Origin: UBA5078 sp051252515
GTDB taxonomy: Bacteria; Pseudomonadota; Gammaproteobacteria; Pseudomonadales; Pseudohongiellaceae
Direction of reading: 5' to 3'
NCBI GenBank assembly: GCA_051252515.1
Contig: JBPOFS010000003.1
Span: 186,001 to 250,000, forward strand
DNA: 64,000 bases
In this document: piece by piece, positions 1-9,568 of the stretch
How positions within the stretch are numbered: the first letter of the stretch is position 1
How the letters are laid out: every line of letters begins with the position of its first letter
Made by a program: the position numbers and the translations under genes
The notes under the pieces: generated by a model
Told to the model about the DNA's origin: nothing
The model's input: only the letters and a program-made list of their open reading frames with translations
Database searches by the model: none

Positions 1-1415
1 CGGTCGCCTGTCTGTAAACGATAGTTCAAAGGCACTGTTTTGCCGTTCACACGGGCACCACAGCATTTGTTTCCAACTTCCGTGTGCACATAATAGGCAA
101 AATCCAAAGGAGTCGCGCCTTCCATCATGTCCACAACGTGCCCTTCTGGCGTAAACACATAAACACGATCAGGCGTGCTTGAATCACTTCTTAACTGCTC
201 TGCTAAGCCGCCCACCATGCCCATTTCATCATGCCAAGCCAATAACTGACGTAACCAGGCAATTTTCTCTTCAAAGCGATCGTTATAACTCGGATCGGCA
301 ATCCCTTCTTTGTAACGCCAATGCGCGCAGACACCAAGCTCGGCATCCTCATCCATGGCAAAAGTACGAATTTGTATCTCAAATGTTTTATTGTCAGGAC
401 CGATGACAGCGGTATGCAAAGACTGGTATCCGTTAGCTTTAGGGTTCGCAATGTAGTCATCAAACTCATTAGGAATAACACGCCAGAGATTATGGACAAT
501 CCCTAAAGTGGCATAGCAATCGCGAACCTCCGGCACAAGAATCCGGACAGCGCGAATATCGTAAATTTGCAGAAAATCGAGATGCTTGTTCTGCATTTTT
601 CGCCAAATACTGTAAATGTTTTTAGCACGTCCGCTCACCTCAGCGTCGATATTGGCGCGTTCAAGTTGCTGGCGTAACTGTTCAGTCACTTCTTCAACAA
701 AACGCTCTCGATCGACTCGCCGTTCGTCTAGCAAGGCAGCGATACGTTTGTAGTTTGCTTCTTGAAGGTAGCGAAACGATAAGTCTTCTAGCTCCCACTT
801 CAATTGCCCTATTCCCAAGCGATGGGCCAGAGGAACATAAATTTCAAAGACTTCACGGGCCACTCGAAGTCGTTTTTCTGTAGGGGAGTTTTTAACTGCC
901 CGAATCGCACAGGTGCGTTCAGCAAGCTTGATGAGGGCAACACGAACGTCATCGATCAAGGCTAAAAGCATTTTTCGGACGTTTTCCACTTGATCGTCTG
1001 TTTGGCCTAAGACACGTTTACGACTCGTATCAGTTTCATTGATGGCGGCCATGCGTAGCACCCCTTCCACCAATTTCGCCACACCAGCGCCAAACTCAGT
1101 TTCAACCACGGCCAAGGCAAGACGTGATTCGCGCACGCTGCGGTATAAAATGGCTGCGAGCACCGCCTCTGTATCAAGATGCAACTCGACAAGAATTTCG
1201 GCCATATCAAGCCCAGTGATATAGCTACTGCTTTTCTCGAACCAAGCGTGTTCCGGAGCATCGGTTTTCTGATGCGCGTCCCAACTAATATCACAGGCGT
1301 GTTTCAAGCGCTCAACATCGAGAACAACACCATTACTCTGCAAGTTATCAATCCACTCATCAAAGCAAATACTGCCATCTTCATTAAATGCGTGCTTGTC
1401 TCTTATATGAACCAT
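1..1415 (-). CDS. relA: GTP pyrophosphokinase RelA (3' end outside window)
   Basis: Makes (p)ppGpp from ATP and GTP/GDP on ribosomes stalled with uncharged tRNA (family knowledge). The visible 471 residues cover an inactive HD-type hydrolase domain (YRSVRES near residue 91 where SpoT carries its HD motif), the synthetase domain (SGRAKNIYSIWRK near 261, DYIANPKANGYQSLHT near 320, EIQIRT near 346) and the start of the TGS domain (VYVFTPEGHVVDMM). The EFDD motif at 317-320 is the ExDD signature of monofunctional RelA rather than the RxKD of bifunctional SpoT. About 270 C-terminal residues should lie beyond position 1. The ATG lies 24 bases after the rlmD stop, so it is probably co-transcribed with rlmD. 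Confidence 0.95.
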   Translation of the reverse strand, partial: MVHIRDKHAFNEDGSICFDEWIDNLQSNGVVLDVERLKHACDISWDAHQKTDAPEHAWFEKSSSYITGLDMAEILVELHLDTEAVLAAILYRSVRESRLALAVVETEFGAGVAKLVEGVLRMAAINETDTSRKRVLGQTDDQVENVRKMLLALIDDVRVALIKLAERTCAIRAVKNSPTEKRLRVAREVFEIYVPLAHRLGIGQLKWELEDLSFRYLQEANYKRIAALLDERRVDRERFVEEVTEQLRQQLERANIDAEVSGRAKNIYSIWRKMQNKHLDFLQIYDIRAVRILVPEVRDCYATLGIVHNLWRVIPNEFDDYIANPKANGYQSLHTAVIGPDNKTFEIQIRTFAMDEDAELGVCAHWRYKEGIADPSYNDRFEEKIAWLRQLLAWHDEMGMVGGLAEQLRSDSSTPDRVYVFTPEGHVVDMMEGATPLDFAYYVHTEVGNKCCGARVNGKTVPLNYRLQTGD

Positions 1416-1439
1416 TAATAAAACCCGTAGCCTAGCTTG

Positions 1440-2819
1440 TTATCGCTTTTTCAATACAAATTCAGCGATTGATTCGACGTGGCTGGTATGAGGGAACATG
1501 TCCATGACACCCGCTTGTGTCATCTCATAGCCTAATTTCGCCAATTCCCCAGCATCACGCGCAAGGGTTGCTGGGTTACAAGAAATATAGACAATTTTTT
1601 GCGCTTTAAATGCAGCAATACGAGGAATAATTTCTAATGCCCCAGAACGGGGCGGATCTAGCAAAATCTTGTCATACACTGGCTGCGCCCAAGTGCTTTC
1701 GTCAAACTCCACAATAAGGTTTGCCGCATAGAATTCCGCATTATCGATGTTATTACGCTTAGCATTTTCATAGCCGCGTCGCACCATCTCATCGCTACCT
1801 TCCACCCCCACGACCTTTTTACAACGCGTCGCCAAAGGTAAGGTGAAGTTTCCCAATCCGCAAAACAGATCCAGTATCGTCTCATCTTTCTGGGGATCTA
1901 AAAGTTCCAGCGCAAAGTGAATCATCTTACGATTCAACTCTCCGTTAACTTGCGTAAAGTCACTTGGATGGAAAGCCATATTCAAATTGAAGTCAGGTAA
2001 GTAGTAGTAAAGCCGCTCTTCCCCTTCGATAGGCCAAACTTTATGAATAGTGTCTGGACCTTTGGCTTGCAGATATAGCTGAATATTGTGTTGCTTAGAG
2101 AAATCGATGAGACCTTGCAGATCTTTATCTGAAAGCGGCTCTAAGTGCCTTACAACAAAGGCGAGTTGATCTGCGATGTGCTCACCACCGCTCTGTGTTT
2201 CCAACTGCTCGCCAACCGCGACCTCGATTTGGGGAATCTGCATTCGGCCATCAAAATCACTTAATAATTCACGCAGCGGCATAATAAGCTCAGAGACCGA
2301 AGCATTGAGCACTGCACAACTAGACATCTCCGCAATGAAGGAACTGTTTTTCTCGCGAAAGCCAATGAGCATCGACTCTTTCTTACTCACATATCGCAGC
2401 CCTAATCGGGCCTTGCGACGATAATGTTCGGTTTGGCTTAACATCGGCGGGATAATCTTAAATTCAGTCAATCCGCCAATGTGCTGCAGTTGATCCAGCA
2501 GCACTTTCTCTTTCAAAGCAATTTGGGCCGACGAATTAATATGCTGCATCGCACAACCGCCGCAAATTTTTGCATGGGCACAAGGCGGCTCAACACGATC
2601 AGGAGAGTCTGTGATCACCTCCACCGTTTTAAGTTTATCGTACTGTTTACGACGACCGGTGTACTGCGCCATAACGCTCTCACCACTAATGGCCCCTTCT
2701 ACGAAGGCAATTTTGCCGTCAATGGAAGCTACTCCGCGGCCATCATGACTGAGGCGCTGAATATCAATGCTAATGGCTTCTTCTGGCAGTTTCTGACGCC
2801 TACGTCTTGCGTGTCTCAT
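1440..2819 (-). CDS. rlmD: 23S rRNA (uracil-1939-C5) methyltransferase RlmD
   Basis: SAM-dependent methylation of U1939 in 23S rRNA. An N-terminal TRAM domain is followed by a [4Fe-4S] cysteine set (CAHAKICGGC plus a later Cys in SSCAVLN), the SAM motif DLFCGLGNFTLPLA and the catalytic cysteine in YISCNPATLARD; length is normal for RumA/RlmD. I chose the ATG giving MRHARRRRQ. A GTG five codons upstream (at 2834) is possible, but neither has a strong Shine-Dalgarno sequence. It sits between cysM and relA, as in pseudomonads. Confidence 0.93.
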   Translation of the reverse strand: MRHARRRRQKLPEEAISIDIQRLSHDGRGVASIDGKIAFVEGAISGESVMAQYTGRRKQYDKLKTVEVITDSPDRVEPPCAHAKICGGCAMQHINSSAQIALKEKVLLDQLQHIGGLTEFKIIPPMLSQTEHYRRKARLGLRYVSKKESMLIGFREKNSSFIAEMSSCAVLNASVSELIMPLRELLSDFDGRMQIPQIEVAVGEQLETQSGGEHIADQLAFVVRHLEPLSDKDLQGLIDFSKQHNIQLYLQAKGPDTIHKVWPIEGEERLYYYLPDFNLNMAFHPSDFTQVNGELNRKMIHFALELLDPQKDETILDLFCGLGNFTLPLATRCKKVVGVEGSDEMVRRGYENAKRNNIDNAEFYAANLIVEFDESTWAQPVYDKILLDPPRSGALEIIPRIAAFKAQKIVYISCNPATLARDAGELAKLGYEMTQAGVMDMFPHTSHVESIAEFVLKKR

Positions 2820-2869
2820 AATCGATCGCTTCACATTTAGAAAATTAGGGTTGTGGGGGAAATGCGGGT

Positions 2870-3763
2870 TTACGCAAAAACACCCGTAGATAGGTAACGA
2901 TCGCCACGGTCACACACGATGGCCACTATGACGGCATTCTCGAGTCTCTTGCTCAACTCCAACGCGGCGAAAACAGAACCGCCAGAGGACACCCCACAAA
3001 ATATACCTTCGACTTTTGCTAGAGCGCGCATGGTGTCTTCAGCATCTTGTTGCTCGACATCAATAATGTCATCCACGCGTGTCGCATCAAAAATTCTCGG
3101 TAGATATTCTTGCGGCCAACGTCGAATTCCAGGAATTTTTGCACCTTCTTTTGGTTGCAGGCCCACAATACTCACTTCTGGGTTCTGCTCCTTTAGGTAG
3201 CGCGACACGCCCATGATTGTGCCGGTTGTCCCCATCGAACTCACAAAATGCGTGATTGTCCCTTGAGTATCGCGCCAAATCTCTGGGCCTGTATGCAAAT
3301 AATGGGCATTAGGATTGTCTTGATTAGCAAATTGATCAAGCACCTTACCTTTGCCTTCTTGGCTCATACGCTCTGCTAGGTCACGCGCGCCCTCCATGCC
3401 CTGCTCCACGGTGACTAAGATCAACTGAGCGCCATAGGCACTCATCGAAGCTCGACGTTCGCTAGACATGTTCTCCGGCATGATTAATATTAAAGAATAC
3501 CCTTTGACGGCGCAGACCATTGCTAGGGCAATGCCTGTATTGCCACTGGTAGCCTCTATTAGAGTGTCTCCGGGCTGGATGTCACCACGTAGCTCAGCTT
3601 GCATGATCATGTGGTACGCGGGGCGGTCTTTGACTGAGCCGGCAGGATTATTGCCTTCGAGCTTTACTAGAACGGTATTACTAGTGTTCCCAGGCAGACG
3701 GACAAGGCGAACAAGAGGAGTATTGCCGATCTGGGATTCGATTGTGGGGTAAGTAATAGACAT
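2870..3763 (-). CDS. cysM: cysteine synthase B (O-acetylserine sulfhydrylase)
   Basis: PLP enzyme making cysteine from O-acetylserine and sulfide or thiosulfate. The PLP lysine lies in NPAGSVKDRPAYHMI near residue 45, the substrate loop EATSGNTGIALA near 69, and the phosphate-binding MGTTGTIMG near 177. At 297 aa and with this sequence it fits CysM better than the longer CysK. In many gammaproteobacteria recO is followed by pdxJ; here recO is followed directly by cysM, with an 83-base gap holding no gene. Confidence 0.93.
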   Translation of the reverse strand: MSITYPTIESQIGNTPLVRLVRLPGNTSNTVLVKLEGNNPAGSVKDRPAYHMIMQAELRGDIQPGDTLIEATSGNTGIALAMVCAVKGYSLILIMPENMSSERRASMSAYGAQLILVTVEQGMEGARDLAERMSQEGKGKVLDQFANQDNPNAHYLHTGPEIWRDTQGTITHFVSSMGTTGTIMGVSRYLKEQNPEVSIVGLQPKEGAKIPGIRRWPQEYLPRIFDATRVDDIIDVEQQDAEDTMRALAKVEGIFCGVSSGGSVFAALELSKRLENAVIVAIVCDRGDRYLSTGVFA

Positions 3764-3846
3764 CGCGTAATCCCAATAGAAAAATTTGCGCGATTTTAAC
3801 CTTTATTAGGGCACAGGCAAAGCATGCAGCAACCTCAAACCTACAG

Positions 3847-4578
3847 TTACCGATGAATACTGGCTTTCGCAAACAAGTCTCTACTGGCTAGGGGCTTGCT
3901 GCCGAGATGGGGTTGCAAAGCCATGCGAGTCAATCGTAGTGCGGCTTTGCTATGACTCTTATCCTCTAATTGACCGTTTCGCAGTGCTTTGAGGTCCGCT
4001 CCATTAAAAATAGCAGGATTATGGCGTTGCTCCGGGCTAACGATAGGCAAACGCTCAAAGCCTACCTCAGGATGAAACAAATACTGCTCTTGCTCACTAA
4101 TAGGCTGCCCACTGTAGCATTCGTTCTCAAGGTCAACCCGATACCCCAACGCATCTAGCAGCTCTAGCTCGAATTTTCGCAGCACCGTTTGTAAATCTCG
4201 CTCACCACTAAGGGCCACAATAATTTCTTGATAACTACGATAGAGTTCCGAGTTACTTTCCTGGAACGTGAGGAGCCTTACAATCAATTCATTCACATAA
4301 AGTCCACTAAACAGCCTAGTGCCCTGCAACCGCAAGGCATTCACACTGTTCTCTACGGAGACTAAATTTTTAAGGTCTGTTTTGCCGCTTAAAGAAATAA
4401 GCAACGGTTGGAAAGGTTGTAGATAGGCTCGAGTCCGTGAGCCGGCACGCCTAGCCCCTTTGGCCACTGCGCGCACCCTGCCGAACTCTAAACAGAAGAA
4501 GTCAACCAACAGACTGGTATTTTGAAATGGATGAGTATGTAGAACATAGGCAGGTTGCAAGTCGATTTTGCTGCGCAT
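3847..4578 (-). CDS. recO: DNA repair protein RecO
   Basis: RecFOR-pathway mediator that anneals single strands and helps load RecA on SSB-coated gaps. The N-terminal OB fold (AYVLHTHPFQNTSLLVDFFCLEFGRVRAVAKGAR) and helical C-terminal domain match RecO over the full length (243 aa). As in many gammaproteobacteria the zinc-finger cysteines are not complete. It follows era by 41 bases in the rnc-era-recO cluster. Confidence 0.92.
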   Translation of the reverse strand: MRSKIDLQPAYVLHTHPFQNTSLLVDFFCLEFGRVRAVAKGARRAGSRTRAYLQPFQPLLISLSGKTDLKNLVSVENSVNALRLQGTRLFSGLYVNELIVRLLTFQESNSELYRSYQEIIVALSGERDLQTVLRKFELELLDALGYRVDLENECYSGQPISEQEQYLFHPEVGFERLPIVSPEQRHNPAIFNGADLKALRNGQLEDKSHSKAALRLTRMALQPHLGSKPLASRDLFAKASIHR

Positions 4579-4619
4579 AGTAATGTGGCTCCGCTAGCAA
4601 AAAGTGCCGATCTCAGCAC

Positions 4620-5534
4620 TTAATCTTGATGATAACCTAGACTTTGAAGGGCTCGTTCGTCATCCGCCCAACCTGTCTTCACTTTGACCCACAAATTCAA
4701 CATCACTTTCGAGTCAAACGCTCTTTCCATATCAACACGTGCTGCACTGCCTATGGTCTTCAATCGATCGCCTTTACTGCCGATGATAATTTGTTTCTGA
4801 CTTTCTTTATCAACGAGTATCAACGCATGAATATGCACAACCCCAGCTTGAATTGTGTACTTTTCAATTTCGACCGTGACTTCATAAGGCAGTTCATCAC
4901 CTAACTGACGTGTAATTTTTTCACGGATAATTTCAGCCGCTAAAAAACGTGAGCTTCGATCTGTAATCTGATCTTCAGGGTATAAGAACGGGCCTTCGGG
5001 CAAATACTTTAAGACACACTCCTCTACGGTATCGATATTGTGTCCACCAAGAACTGACAATGGGATGATCTCCGCAAAGTCTCTCAATTTCGATATACGC
5101 TCTATATGCGGCAGAAGGCGTGCTCGTGATTCCAACAAATCACACTTATTGATAAGCAACAACACTGGCGCCTTCACTTTGCGTAGTGCTTCTAGAACGA
5201 TCTCGTCCTCTTCGTTAAACACTAAGCGTTCGACAACGAACAACACCACATCAACACCATCAAGCGCACTTGTTGCCGCTTGATTCATCATACGGTTGAT
5301 GGCCTTTCGCTCGATCTTATGCATTCCTGGTGTATCGACATAAACGAATTGTTTATCGTCTATTGTTTTAATCCCTAGGATTCGGTGTCGCGTTGTTTGT
5401 GGTTTACGCGAAGTAATACTGATCTTTTGTTTAAGCAAATAGTTCAACAGGGTTGATTTTCCCACGTTGGGACGACCAACGATGGCGACAAATCCGCAGT
5501 AAGTGGTAGTTTCTGTATTTTCAATATCCTGCAT
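4620..5534 (-). CDS. era: GTPase Era
   Basis: Ras-like GTPase that binds the 3' end of 16S rRNA and helps 30S maturation. G1 GRPNVGKST, G3 DTPGMH, G4 NKCD and a C-terminal KH domain (IIIGSKGDRLKTIGSAARVDME) are all visible. I start at the ATG encoding MQDIENTE because AGGA lies 7 bases upstream. A GTG at 5552 would add six residues but lacks such a site. Spacing from rnc is about 30 bases, in one operon. Confidence 0.95.
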   Translation of the reverse strand: MQDIENTETTTYCGFVAIVGRPNVGKSTLLNYLLKQKISITSRKPQTTRHRILGIKTIDDKQFVYVDTPGMHKIERKAINRMMNQAATSALDGVDVVLFVVERLVFNEEDEIVLEALRKVKAPVLLLINKCDLLESRARLLPHIERISKLRDFAEIIPLSVLGGHNIDTVEECVLKYLPEGPFLYPEDQITDRSSRFLAAEIIREKITRQLGDELPYEVTVEIEKYTIQAGVVHIHALILVDKESQKQIIIGSKGDRLKTIGSAARVDMERAFDSKVMLNLWVKVKTGWADDERALQSLGYHQD

Positions 5535-5563
5535 AAATTTCCTGTATAACACTCACTGCCACG

Positions 5564-6238
5564 CTAAAGACCCAATGCCTGAAGCGCTCTTTCTGCGGCT
5601 TGTTGTTCAGCGATCTTACGATTGCTGCCAACACCTTTTGTAGCTTTCTTTAACAACGCAATTTGACAGGTGACAACAAAAGTTTGTTGGTGCGCCTCAC
5701 CATCAATTGAAATAATTTCGTAAACTGGGAGCGCTAAGCTTTTGGCTTGCAGCAACTCTTGCAAGCGCGTCTTAGAATCTTTGCGTTTGTCTTGTTCTCC
5801 CTTGTGTACTGTCATATCACCGTACACAGACAGCACAACCTTACTACATGCCTCTAAACCACCATCGAGGTAGACTGCCCCGAACACAGCTTCAACGGCA
5901 TCGGAAAGGATGGATTCACGTTGACGTCCACCACTCTTTAGCTCTCCTGGGCCCAATATCAACAATTCACCAAGCTGAAGACGAGTAGCAATATCTGCCA
6001 AACTTTGTTGATTGACCAAGCTCGCCCGCATACGGCTAAGATCGCCTTCTGGAGCATCGGGATAAAGCTTATAAAGCTGCGCGGCTATCGTAAACCCTAA
6101 GATAGCATCGCCCAAAAATTCTAAACGCTCATTATTCATAGGGTCGGCACTACAATGCGTTAACGCAAGTTGTGCTAGCGACTTGTCTTTGAACTTATAC
6201 GAGAACGCGGTTTCCAGTAATGTGACAGGATTATTCAT
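5564..6238 (-). CDS. rnc: ribonuclease III
   Basis: Double-strand-specific endonuclease for rRNA precursors and mRNAs. The RNase III signature ERLEFLGDAILGF lies near residue 38, the second metal-ligand region DAVEAVFGAVYLDGG near 113, and a dsRNA-binding domain at the C-terminus (RLQELLQAKSLALPVYE ... RKIAEQQAAERALQ). 224 aa is the normal length. The upstream gene's stop codon abuts the rnc start codon, consistent with translational coupling. Confidence 0.95.
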   Translation of the reverse strand: MNNPVTLLETAFSYKFKDKSLAQLALTHCSADPMNNERLEFLGDAILGFTIAAQLYKLYPDAPEGDLSRMRASLVNQQSLADIATRLQLGELLILGPGELKSGGRQRESILSDAVEAVFGAVYLDGGLEACSKVVLSVYGDMTVHKGEQDKRKDSKTRLQELLQAKSLALPVYEIISIDGEAHQQTFVVTCQIALLKKATKGVGSNRKIAEQQAAERALQALGL

Positions 6239-6616
6239 TTATTGAATCTGATCATCGAAGCTAAGAATGACATCAATATTGCCCGCTAAGGGAATTCGAC
6301 GCTCATAGTTAATGTTAATGACTGAACTCCCACCGGCCCGTGTCGTCGTAATATCGTCTAGATCAAAATTACGTACATTATTGACACGCAAGCTTGCGGC
6401 AACTTCTACTCGCACTTCCTCTTGAGTCATCGAACTTGCGCGTCCACTTTCAACCAGTGTCTCGGCAACACCACGAACAAAGTTATGATCGATATACACA
6501 GGCAGTACTTTTAGCCCGAATGTAAACACACTCACAACTAAAACCAGCATGCATAAAAGGCCAAGCTTGGAGAACCCACGTTGCGGTTGTGAAAAAGGAA
6601 TTTGTATTTTATTCAT
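6239..6616 (-). CDS. DUF4845 small membrane protein
   Basis: A 125-residue protein with one N-terminal membrane segment (LGLLCMLVLVVSVFTFGLKVLPVYI, about 18-42) and a short exported or periplasmic tail. It matches the DUF4845 family, whose genes regularly sit between lepB and rnc in gammaproteobacteria. The function is unknown; the position suggests it is expressed with signal peptidase I and RNase III. It abuts rnc with no intergenic bases. Confidence 0.8.
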   Translation of the reverse strand: MNKIQIPFSQPQRGFSKLGLLCMLVLVVSVFTFGLKVLPVYIDHNFVRGVAETLVESGRASSMTQEEVRVEVAASLRVNNVRNFDLDDITTTRAGGSSVININYERRIPLAGNIDVILSFDDQIQ

Positions 6617-6721
6617 GACATCACCTGCCTCATACGGTAGTTTTCAACACCACTAAAGTGTCCCGTTATCGAAAGCGATTATAGCGCTGTCCTTGCATTG
6701 CACCGCGACACAGTGCTCGTT

Positions 6722-7558
6722 TCAACGAATCAAGCCGTTACGAGAGAAACTAGGAAAACTTAACCCTGGTTCTTTATGCATCCAGATCGCAAACGCCCTA
6801 CCGACGATATTCTCCTCTGGCACAGTGCCCCAAACTCGACTATCTGCACTGTTATCACGATTATCACCCATCATGAAGTAATGACCTTCTGGCACTACCC
6901 AGACGTTGGGACCGTTGCTACGCGCTGGAGCATCGATAATCTGTGTTAGGTGTTCTACACCTCCCAGGGTTTCGTTAAGCAGTATCCCTGTTTGTAGCAT
7001 ACCGTTAGGCAATTCAATCTGAGCTTCTTCAACAACCTCAGCGAGCACTTCTTCACCGTTCACAAAAAGCACTTTGTTGTCGTAGCGAATCGTATCTCCA
7101 GGCAAACCAATTACACGCTTAATAAAGTAACGCTCATCATGGGGAGGAATAAACACCATCACTTCCCCACGCTTTGGTTCATTCATAGCTACCACTTTGG
7201 TTCCAATCACTGGCAATCTCAACCCATAGGTATACTTGTTAACTAAGATAAAATCGCCCACTTCCAATGTAGGGATCATAGATCCCGATGGGATTTGAAA
7301 GGGCTCAACAAGAAATGAGCGTAACACCAACACAATCAGCAACACGGGGAAGAAGGATTTCGCATACTCCACTAGCACTGGCTCACGCTCTACTTCCGCA
7401 ATCGCGACCTTGAGCGCTTCTGAATGCGGTTGCTGTGCCGAACGTAGTTTATCTGCGGCTTCTTGACGATCCTTTTCACGCAATAATCGATCAAGTAACG
7501 CGATAACACCTGTAATCGCTACGAGAATAATAAGAACGAGTGAAAAATCGATATCCAT
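6722..7558 (-). CDS. lepB: signal peptidase I
   Basis: Inner-membrane Ser/Lys protease that cuts signal peptides of exported proteins. There are two N-terminal membrane segments (about 6-24 and 69-84). The catalytic serine is in PSGSMIPTLEVGDF (Ser93), and the general-base lysine in RYFIKRVIGLPGD (Lys147). The C-terminal box GDNRDNSADSRVWGTV is intact. 278 aa. The start codon overlaps the lepA stop by one base, so the two are translationally coupled. Confidence 0.95.
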   Translation of the reverse strand: MDIDFSLVLIILVAITGVIALLDRLLREKDRQEAADKLRSAQQPHSEALKVAIAEVEREPVLVEYAKSFFPVLLIVLVLRSFLVEPFQIPSGSMIPTLEVGDFILVNKYTYGLRLPVIGTKVVAMNEPKRGEVMVFIPPHDERYFIKRVIGLPGDTIRYDNKVLFVNGEEVLAEVVEEAQIELPNGMLQTGILLNETLGGVEHLTQIIDAPARSNGPNVWVVPEGHYFMMGDNRDNSADSRVWGTVPEENIVGRAFAIWMHKEPGLSFPSFSRNGLIR

Positions 7559-9369
7559 TAACTATCCACCTTTAATACGGCAAGGAATGCTTCTTGAGGC
7601 ACTTCGATATTACCGACTTGTTTCATGCGTTTTTTACCGGCTTTTTGTTTCTCAAGTAGTTTCTTCTTACGACTGACATCGCCGCCATAACATTTTGCCG
7701 TTACGTTTTTACGCAATGCTTTCACGGTTTGGCGCGCAACAATTTGCCCACCAATGGCCGCCTGAATAGCCACATCGTACATTTGACGTGGTATTAGCTC
7801 TTTCATTTTTTCTGTGAGCAACCGCCCTTTTTGATGGGATTTATCTCTGTGCACGATCAACGCTAATGCATCAACCCTATCGCCATTAATCAATACGTCC
7901 AGACGAACGAGATTCGCTTGTTGGAAACGAATGAAATGATAATCCAATGAGGCATAACCTCGACTAGCCGATTTCAGTTTATCAAAGAAGTCCAAAACCA
8001 CTTCATTCATCGGTAGTTCATAGCGAAGTGACACTTGGCGCCCAATAAACTGCATATCTCGCTGCACACCACGGCGACTTTCACACAGAGTAATAATATT
8101 ACCAAGATGTTCGTGAGGAACAAGGATACTCGCAAGCACAATCGGCTCACGCATCTCGTCAATAGAAGTCACTGCTGGCAACGCCGATGGACTATCGACT
8201 CGTACGGTTTCCCCGTTAGTCAAAAGCACTTCATACACTACCGTTGGAGCCGTAGTAATTAGCGATAAATCGTATTCGCGCTCTAGCCGCTCTTGGATGA
8301 TCTCCATGTGCAGCATGCCCAAGAAACCACAGCGGAACCCAAACCCTAAGGCATCAGAGCTTTCGGGTTCGTAATACAGTGAGGCGTCATTGAGCGTAAG
8401 TTTTGCAAGGGCATCGCGGAAATCCTCGAAATCATCCGAAGATACAGGAAACAGGCCCGCATACACTTGTGGTTGGATTTTCTTAAATCCAGCTAACTGG
8501 GGAACATTGGGAGTCGACGCGTGGGTAATGGTATCCCCCACCGGAGCGCCTTTAATTTCCTTGATGCCGGCAACAATAAAGCCCACTTCGCCGGCACGCA
8601 ACGCTTCGGTTACGAGTCGTTTAGGCGAGAAGACCCCTACGGCATCGACTAGATGCGATTTGCCTAGAGTCTTGGAAATAATTTTGTCGCCCTTGCGCAG
8701 CGTCCCTTCCTTCACTCGAACCAAAGAGACAACGCCGAGGTAATTATCAAACCAAGAGTCGATAATCAGTGCCTGCAAAGGTGCATCCACATCGCCTACT
8801 GGCGGCGGAATAAGACGGACGAGTTCTTCAAGGATTTCGATGATTCCTAAACCGGTCTTAGCGCTTGCACACACCGCATTAGAAGCATCGATGCCGATAA
8901 TTTCTTCGATCTCTTGTCGTACTTTTTCTGGCTCTGCTTGCGGCAAATCCATCTTATTAAGGACAGGGATCACCTCTAAGCCTTGTTCGATGGCGGTATA
9001 GCACGTCGCGACCGATTGCGCCTCGACACCTTGCCCGGCATCCACTACCAACAGAGCACCTTCACACGCCGCCAGTGAGCGCGAGACTTCATAAGTGAAA
9101 TCCACGTGTCCCGGCGTATCGATGAAATTAAGTTGATAACGCTTACCTGCAAGGCAGGTGTAGTAGAGCGTGACACTCTGCGCCTTGATTGTAATGCCTC
9201 GTTCTCGCTCAATCTCGAGAGAGTCGAGCACCTGAGCGTCCATCTCGCGGTCAGCAAGGCCGCCACAGGTTTGAATGAATCGGTCGGCCAAGGTAGATTT
9301 ACCATGGTCAATGTGGGCAATTATCGAAAAATTGCGGATATGGCTTAAATCGCTCACAGATAGGGTCAC
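7558..9369 (-). CDS. lepA: elongation factor 4 (LepA)
   Basis: Ribosome-associated translational GTPase (EF4). G1 AHIDHGKST, G2 RGITIKAQ, G3 DTPGHVDF and G4 NKMDLP are followed by EF-G-like domains and the LepA-specific C-terminal domain (KKLLEKQKAGKKRMKQVGNIEVPQEAF). Full length at 603 aa. The start is a GTG; a second in-frame GTG four codons later is an alternative, and no strong Shine-Dalgarno separates them. First gene of the lepA-lepB-DUF4845-rnc-era-recO run. Confidence 0.95.
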   Translation of the reverse strand: MTLSVSDLSHIRNFSIIAHIDHGKSTLADRFIQTCGGLADREMDAQVLDSLEIERERGITIKAQSVTLYYTCLAGKRYQLNFIDTPGHVDFTYEVSRSLAACEGALLVVDAGQGVEAQSVATCYTAIEQGLEVIPVLNKMDLPQAEPEKVRQEIEEIIGIDASNAVCASAKTGLGIIEILEELVRLIPPPVGDVDAPLQALIIDSWFDNYLGVVSLVRVKEGTLRKGDKIISKTLGKSHLVDAVGVFSPKRLVTEALRAGEVGFIVAGIKEIKGAPVGDTITHASTPNVPQLAGFKKIQPQVYAGLFPVSSDDFEDFRDALAKLTLNDASLYYEPESSDALGFGFRCGFLGMLHMEIIQERLEREYDLSLITTAPTVVYEVLLTNGETVRVDSPSALPAVTSIDEMREPIVLASILVPHEHLGNIITLCESRRGVQRDMQFIGRQVSLRYELPMNEVVLDFFDKLKSASRGYASLDYHFIRFQQANLVRLDVLINGDRVDALALIVHRDKSHQKGRLLTEKMKELIPRQMYDVAIQAAIGGQIVARQTVKALRKNVTAKCYGGDVSRKKKLLEKQKAGKKRMKQVGNIEVPQEAFLAVLKVDS

Positions 9370-9568
9370 ACATCAGTAATTAAAGGGATTGGGGCATCAG
9401 TCTCGGGGTTTTGCGACAACGCCCATAGTACTGTGGCCGTTGTGATCGCAGCACCGAAGTGCACTGAAAAACAAGGCCGCAAGTCTACAGCATAAGCAAT
9501 GCTTATGTCAGTGGGTTTTTATTGGCATTGCAAGGACTTGCGTGACTTTTCAATTCGCAGTCACAGAA

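Noticed and set aside
9491..9507. CATAAGC/GCTTATG hairpin as terminator of mucD
   Set aside because: The stem is short and no T-run follows on the minus strand, so termination is not supported.
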